Positions 60,536-64,000 of a stretch of 64,000 bases of DNA are shown here, piece after piece. The number at the start of each line of letters is the position of its first letter. Position 1 is the stretch's first letter. Source of the stretch: Marinoscillum pacificum (GTDB taxonomy: Bacteria; Bacteroidota; Bacteroidia; Cytophagales; Cyclobacteriaceae); assembly GCF_024714495.1 (NCBI RefSeq), contig NZ_JAMZMJ010000003.1, forward strand, positions 310,001 to 374,000. The letters run 5' to 3'. The notes under the pieces are model-generated. The model saw only the letters and a list, made by a program, of their open reading frames with translations. It ran no database searches and had not been told where the DNA came from. A program made the position numbers and the translations under genes.

Positions 60536-62488
60536 ATGATGAAAAGAATATTTTTTGTGTTGCTAACTCTAGTTGGCCTCAGTGCACATGCGCAACAATA
60601 TGAGATTAACTCTCCAGACGATAAGCTCTCAATTTTAATCAATATAGAAGATACGATAAGCTGGAGTGCTAAATTGAATAATCAACTTGTTATCAGTGAA
60701 ACAAAAGTAGCAATGATTCTTTCTGGAGGGAAGAATCTGGGAATTGGTGCCAAAGTGAAAAGTGAAAGCAGAGAGTCATCCAAATCCTATGTGTCAGTAG
60801 CTGTTCCTCATAAGGATTCTAAGATTGAAGAAGATTACAATCAGCTTACATTGAGTTTTAAAGGTGGTTACAGTTTGTTGTTTAGAGTGTTCAATGATGG
60901 AGTAGGTTATCGCTTTGTCGATTCCAATAAGAAGTCAAGACAAGTAGTAGATGAAGTAATGAATTTGTCCTTTCCGGCGAATACTACGTCCAAATTCCCT
61001 CAGGAAGAATCCATGTATTCACACAATGAACGTCAGTATTTAGATAAAAATGTGTCGGATATGCAAGGTTCAGACTTTTGTAGTTTACCAGTATTATTCC
61101 AAACAGGAGGAGTGAATGTATTATTTACGGAAACTGCTCTTCACGATTATCCGGGAATGTTTTTGAAAGGAAGTGCTGGTACTACTATGAAGACCCAGTT
61201 TCCAAAATATGTTTTAGAAGCTGTTCCAGCCAAGAGTAATGCCGATAGGAATCAGGATCTGGTTAGTCTGGCAGACTATATCGCTCAGGTTTCAAGAGCG
61301 AAAGAGTTTCCTTGGAGAGTATTTGTCATTACTCCAGAAGATAAAGGGTTGGTAGAAAGTAATTTGACGTATCTGTTGGCAGAGCATACAGTAATTGCAA
61401 CTGACTGGATCAAACCGGGTAAAGTGGCTTGGGATTGGTATAATGCGAATAACATCTACGGAGTTGACTTTAAGTCAGGCTTAAATACAGCAACATATAA
61501 ATACTACATTGATTTTGCTTCCAAAAACGGAATTGAATATGTGATTCTTGATGAAGGCTGGACGAAAAGTACCACTGAGATTTTAGGTTTTAATCCGGAT
61601 ATGGATGTAGCTGAATTAATTCGATATGGAAAAGAAAAAGGAGTTGGGATCATACTTTGGGTATTATGGAAACCTTTGGATGATAATCTGGATGAGATTT
61701 TAGAAACTTATAAGAGCTGGGGAGCTAAAGGGATCAAGGTGGACTTCATGCAGCGTAACGATCAATACATGGTTGCATCGTATGAAAAGATTGCAAAGAA
61801 AGCTGCAGAATTGGAGTTGTTGGTTGATTATCATGGTGCATTTAAACCATCTGGATTACGAAGAAAATATCCGAATGTCGTGAATTATGAAGGAGTGCAG
61901 GGAAGTGAGAACAATAAATGGTCAGATCTCATTACGCCAGATCATAATGTGACGCTGCCATTCATTCGCATGGTTGCCGGTCCTATGGATTATACGCCTG
62001 GTGCCATGTACAATGCGAACAAAGACAATTACAATATCAGATGGGAACGACCAATGAGTCAGGGAACCAGAGCACATCAGGTGGCCATGTATACTGTATA
62101 TGAAGCACCGCTTCAGATGATGTGTGAAACACCATCTAAATATTATGAAGAACAGGAAACAGTTGATTTCATTGCTCAAATACCAACAATATGGGATGAG
62201 ACAGTCGTGCTAGATGGTAAAGTCGGAGATTACATTGCTGTCGCAAGAAGAAGAGGAGACATCTGGTATATTGGTGCAATGACTGATTGGTCAGAGAGAT
62301 CCCTGGAGTTGGACATGAGTTTTCTGGGAGATGGTAATTACAAGGCTGAAGTGTTCAAAGATGGAGTGAATGCTGCTCGAATGGCTGAAGATTATGCATT
62401 AGAGCAGATTTCAGTATCTTCAGATACCAAACTAACCATCCAAATGTCTTCAGGAGGAGGTTGGTCAGCAATCATTACCAAGAAATAA
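60536..62488 (+). CDS. Glycoside hydrolase family 97 (alpha-glucosidase/galactosidase-like)
   Basis: This 650-residue exported enzyme has a signal peptide (about 1-20, ending AHAQ). The N-terminal beta-sandwich (about 22-280) is followed by the catalytic barrel (about 285-550). Key blocks are GIKVDFMQRNDQYMV, with an Asp that in some retaining members is the nucleophile, and VNYEGVQGSENNKW, with a Glu. Which subgroup it belongs to, inverting alpha-glucosidase or retaining alpha-galactosidase, cannot be decided by eye. It is followed after 10 bp by a GntP transporter gene. Confidence 0.94.
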   Translation: MMKRIFFVLLTLVGLSAHAQQYEINSPDDKLSILINIEDTISWSAKLNNQLVISETKVAMILSGGKNLGIGAKVKSESRESSKSYVSVAVPHKDSKIEEDYNQLTLSFKGGYSLLFRVFNDGVGYRFVDSNKKSRQVVDEVMNLSFPANTTSKFPQEESMYSHNERQYLDKNVSDMQGSDFCSLPVLFQTGGVNVLFTETALHDYPGMFLKGSAGTTMKTQFPKYVLEAVPAKSNADRNQDLVSLADYIAQVSRAKEFPWRVFVITPEDKGLVESNLTYLLAEHTVIATDWIKPGKVAWDWYNANNIYGVDFKSGLNTATYKYYIDFASKNGIEYVILDEGWTKSTTEILGFNPDMDVAELIRYGKEKGVGIILWVLWKPLDDNLDEILETYKSWGAKGIKVDFMQRNDQYMVASYEKIAKKAAELELLVDYHGAFKPSGLRRKYPNVVNYEGVQGSENNKWSDLITPDHNVTLPFIRMVAGPMDYTPGAMYNANKDNYNIRWERPMSQGTRAHQVAMYTVYEAPLQMMCETPSKYYEEQETVDFIAQIPTIWDETVVLDGKVGDYIAVARRRGDIWYIGAMTDWSERSLELDMSFLGDGNYKAEVFKDGVNAARMAEDYALEQISVSSDTKLTIQMSSGGGWSAIITKK

Positions 62489-62498
62489 CCCTAATCTG

Positions 62499-63812
62499 AT
62501 GTCATTCTTTATTATACTAAAGTGCATTATCATTCTTGTACTACTTATAACAAAAGCTAAGCTAAATCCATTTTTAGCATTTGTTATTGTCTCCATTTAT
62601 ACTGGATTAATGTTAGGTGTACCTTTAAGCGAGGTGACAAATATTATTGAGAAGGGAATAGGAGGAATGCTTGGAGGTCTTGTTATCGTAATTGTGCTAG
62701 GCGCCATGTTAGGTAAGTTAGTTGCTGAAACTGGTGCTGCTCAGAAGATCACTAATGTGTTGATGAAGATCTTTGGTGAACGAAACATGCAATGGGCGCT
62801 GATGACCACAGGTTTCGTGGTTGGTATTCCGCTTTTCTACAATGTTGGTTTTGTATTATTGGTGCCATTGATCTTTGCGGTTTCCTATCAGTACAAAATG
62901 AAAGCTGTATATATTGGTATTCCAATGTTGGCGGCTTTGTCAGTAACCCATGGTTTTCTTCCGCCACACCCTTCACCAACGGCTTTAGTTGGTCAGCTAT
63001 CTGCTGATATGGGACTTACTTTGATTTACGGATTTTGTATTGCCGTTCCGGCGATTATTTTGGCTGGTCCCGTATTTACAAAAATGATCAAAAACATGGA
63101 TGCAAAGCCACTAAAAACGTTTGTGGCCGAAACCAAGGAGGAAAAAGATTTGCCTGGTGGGGTGAATAGCTTTCTGTCAGCTCTACTTCCAGTGTTTCTG
63201 TTGGGTTCTGTAGCATTGCTACAATTAGTTTGGCAACCAACAGGTGCAGTAGGAGATTGGCTTGGGTTTATTGGGAATCCATCTGTTGTGATGATTATTG
63301 CGCTTGCCTTTGCAACCTGGTCCATCGGTTTGAATCAAGGTCATGATATGAAGCAGATTATGGAGTTCTACACTGAGGCGATCAAGGACATTTCTCCAAT
63401 TCTACTTATTGTAGCTGGTGCTGGTGCATTGAAGCAAGTGTTTATAGCGAGTGGTGTTAGTGCGGAATTAGTTGCCGGCTTGCAGGATTCAGCTATTCAT
63501 CCGTTATTGTTAGGTTGGTTGATAGCAGGGATTATCCGGGTGGCTATTGGATCCGCAACCGTAGCGGGATTAACTGCTGCAGGTATTATTGCTCCAGTGA
63601 TGGATCAGATAGGTGCCAATCCGAACCTAATGGTACTTGCTGTCGGTGCAGGTAGTTTGCTTTTCTCGCACGTGAACGACTCTGGTTTCTGGATGTATAA
63701 AGAGTATTTCAATTTGAGTATCAAAGACACCATCAAGTCCTGGTCTGTCATGGAAACCATTGTTTCAGTAGTCGGACTTGCTGGTGTGCTGTTATTGGAT
63801 ATGTTTGTTTAA
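62499..63812 (+). CDS. GntP family gluconate:H+ symporter
   Basis: This 437-residue inner-membrane transporter has about 12 membrane helices. The family blocks GIPLFYNVGFVLLVPLIFAVSYQYKM, HGFLPPHPSPTALVGQLSADMGLTLIYG and SHVNDSGFWMYKEYFNLSIKDTIKSWSVMETI are all present. It imports sugar acids such as gluconate with protons. It lies 10 bp after the GH97 gene, so they share an operon, which suggests that a sugar acid or related product is taken up after cleavage. Confidence 0.96.
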   Translation: MSFFIILKCIIILVLLITKAKLNPFLAFVIVSIYTGLMLGVPLSEVTNIIEKGIGGMLGGLVIVIVLGAMLGKLVAETGAAQKITNVLMKIFGERNMQWALMTTGFVVGIPLFYNVGFVLLVPLIFAVSYQYKMKAVYIGIPMLAALSVTHGFLPPHPSPTALVGQLSADMGLTLIYGFCIAVPAIILAGPVFTKMIKNMDAKPLKTFVAETKEEKDLPGGVNSFLSALLPVFLLGSVALLQLVWQPTGAVGDWLGFIGNPSVVMIIALAFATWSIGLNQGHDMKQIMEFYTEAIKDISPILLIVAGAGALKQVFIASGVSAELVAGLQDSAIHPLLLGWLIAGIIRVAIGSATVAGLTAAGIIAPVMDQIGANPNLMVLAVGAGSLLFSHVNDSGFWMYKEYFNLSIKDTIKSWSVMETIVSVVGLAGVLLLDMFV

Positions 63813-64000
63813 CCAAACATATTTCTCGTAAATACAATTTTGATACGCTGTTGGAATTTCTCAATCACCTTGAAGATTTCCTTAATAGTCACCACTTCAA
63901 TCTTTGTTAGAGATTTGGGATTGACATAGTTGTGAGGTTCATCGTGATCGTGTGCGATTTGCAATGATTGATAGCGCAGACGCATCCCCATTAGGTAATA
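63809..64000 (-). CDS. C-terminal part of a DUF294/CBS nucleotidyltransferase-like protein (partial)
   Basis: The frame is open to the right edge, so only the last 63 residues are seen. RLRYQSLQIAHDHDEPHNYVNPKSLTKIEVVTIKEIFKVIEKFQQRI matches the C-terminal helices of DUF294 proteins, which join a cyclic-nucleotide-like or CBS domain to a putative nucleotidyltransferase domain. The rest would lie beyond the window. The last four bases overlap the GntP stop region from the opposite strand. Confidence 0.78.
   Translation of the reverse strand, partial: YYLMGMRLRYQSLQIAHDHDEPHNYVNPKSLTKIEVVTIKEIFKVIEKFQQRIKIVFTRNMFG

Noticed and set aside
1-64000. CRISPR arrays, insertion sequences or prophage genes
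   Set aside because: No regularly spaced repeats, transposase, integrase or phage structural proteins were seen.

Overview
The window looks like chromosomal DNA from a member of the Bacteroidota, most likely a marine or soil Cytophagales-type gliding bacterium. This is inferred from several things seen in the sequence: secreted proteins with C-terminal type IX secretion (T9SS) sorting domains (7961-11494 and 55751-57469), family signatures typical of the phylum (HYC_CC_PP, DUF3347, DUF3703, M56/BlaI pairs, GH97, a carboxypeptidase-like domain on a TonB receptor), poor Shine-Dalgarno sequences, and -7 boxes of the Bacteroidota form TAnnTTTG. No rRNA, tRNA, CRISPR array, transposase or phage gene was recognised.

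Layout. 1-12 kb is mostly housekeeping and secretion: the start of an endonuclease I-like secreted nuclease, a helical-repeat protein, an overlapping acyltransferase/gpsA phospholipid pair, a PhzF-like isomerase, a polyprenyl diphosphate synthase and a large secreted metalloprotease. 11.8-12.8 kb holds an FKBP/SlyD-like isomerase and a small lipoprotein. 13.1-20.2 kb is a probable DNA-damage mutagenesis region: DNA polymerase IV, three tandem Uma2-family nuclease paralogs, an exported protein and a short DnaE-type polymerase. dinB and dnaE carry the same 33-bp double-palindrome operator at the same distance from a GTG start. 20.3-24.3 kb has a DUF3050 protein, a two-component system and a porin. 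24.4-30.1 kb is a complete RND efflux operon. 30.2-35.3 kb has small acidic membrane proteins divergent from a BlaI repressor and two M56-M23 fusion peptidases.

35.4-48.1 kb is a metal and arsenic block. A YraQ/ArsP-like permease, an MFS transporter and a sialidase-like lipoprotein form one operon. DUF3347, a heavy-metal-associated (HMA) protein, a TonB receptor and a HYC_CC_PP protein lie upstream of it on the same strand. ArsR and ArsM, DUF3703, a TlpA-like thioredoxin, a DsrE protein and an HMA-MauE fusion follow. An ArsR-type 16-bp operator lies before arsR, before arsM and, in degenerate form, before the HMA-MauE gene.

48.3-64 kb is mixed: a soluble PAS/MCP signalling protein, alpha-carbonic anhydrase, a peroxide-response operon (DoxX, glutathione peroxidase, OhrR-like MarR), a possible small RNA and a 37-residue membrane peptide, an MscS channel, a serine hydrolase, a T9SS-exported GH53 galactanase, a 2-hydroxyacid dehydrogenase, a cytidylate-kinase-like protein, an HMA-AraC fusion regulator, a DUF1801 protein, a GH97 glycosidase with a GntP transporter, and the end of a DUF294 protein.

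The strongest candidate for something undescribed is the paired operator on dinB and dnaE, with no LexA-type repressor gene nearby and three uma2 genes between them. Next are the duplicated M56-M23 fusions under a BlaI repressor and the candidate small RNA at 53.3-53.5 kb.
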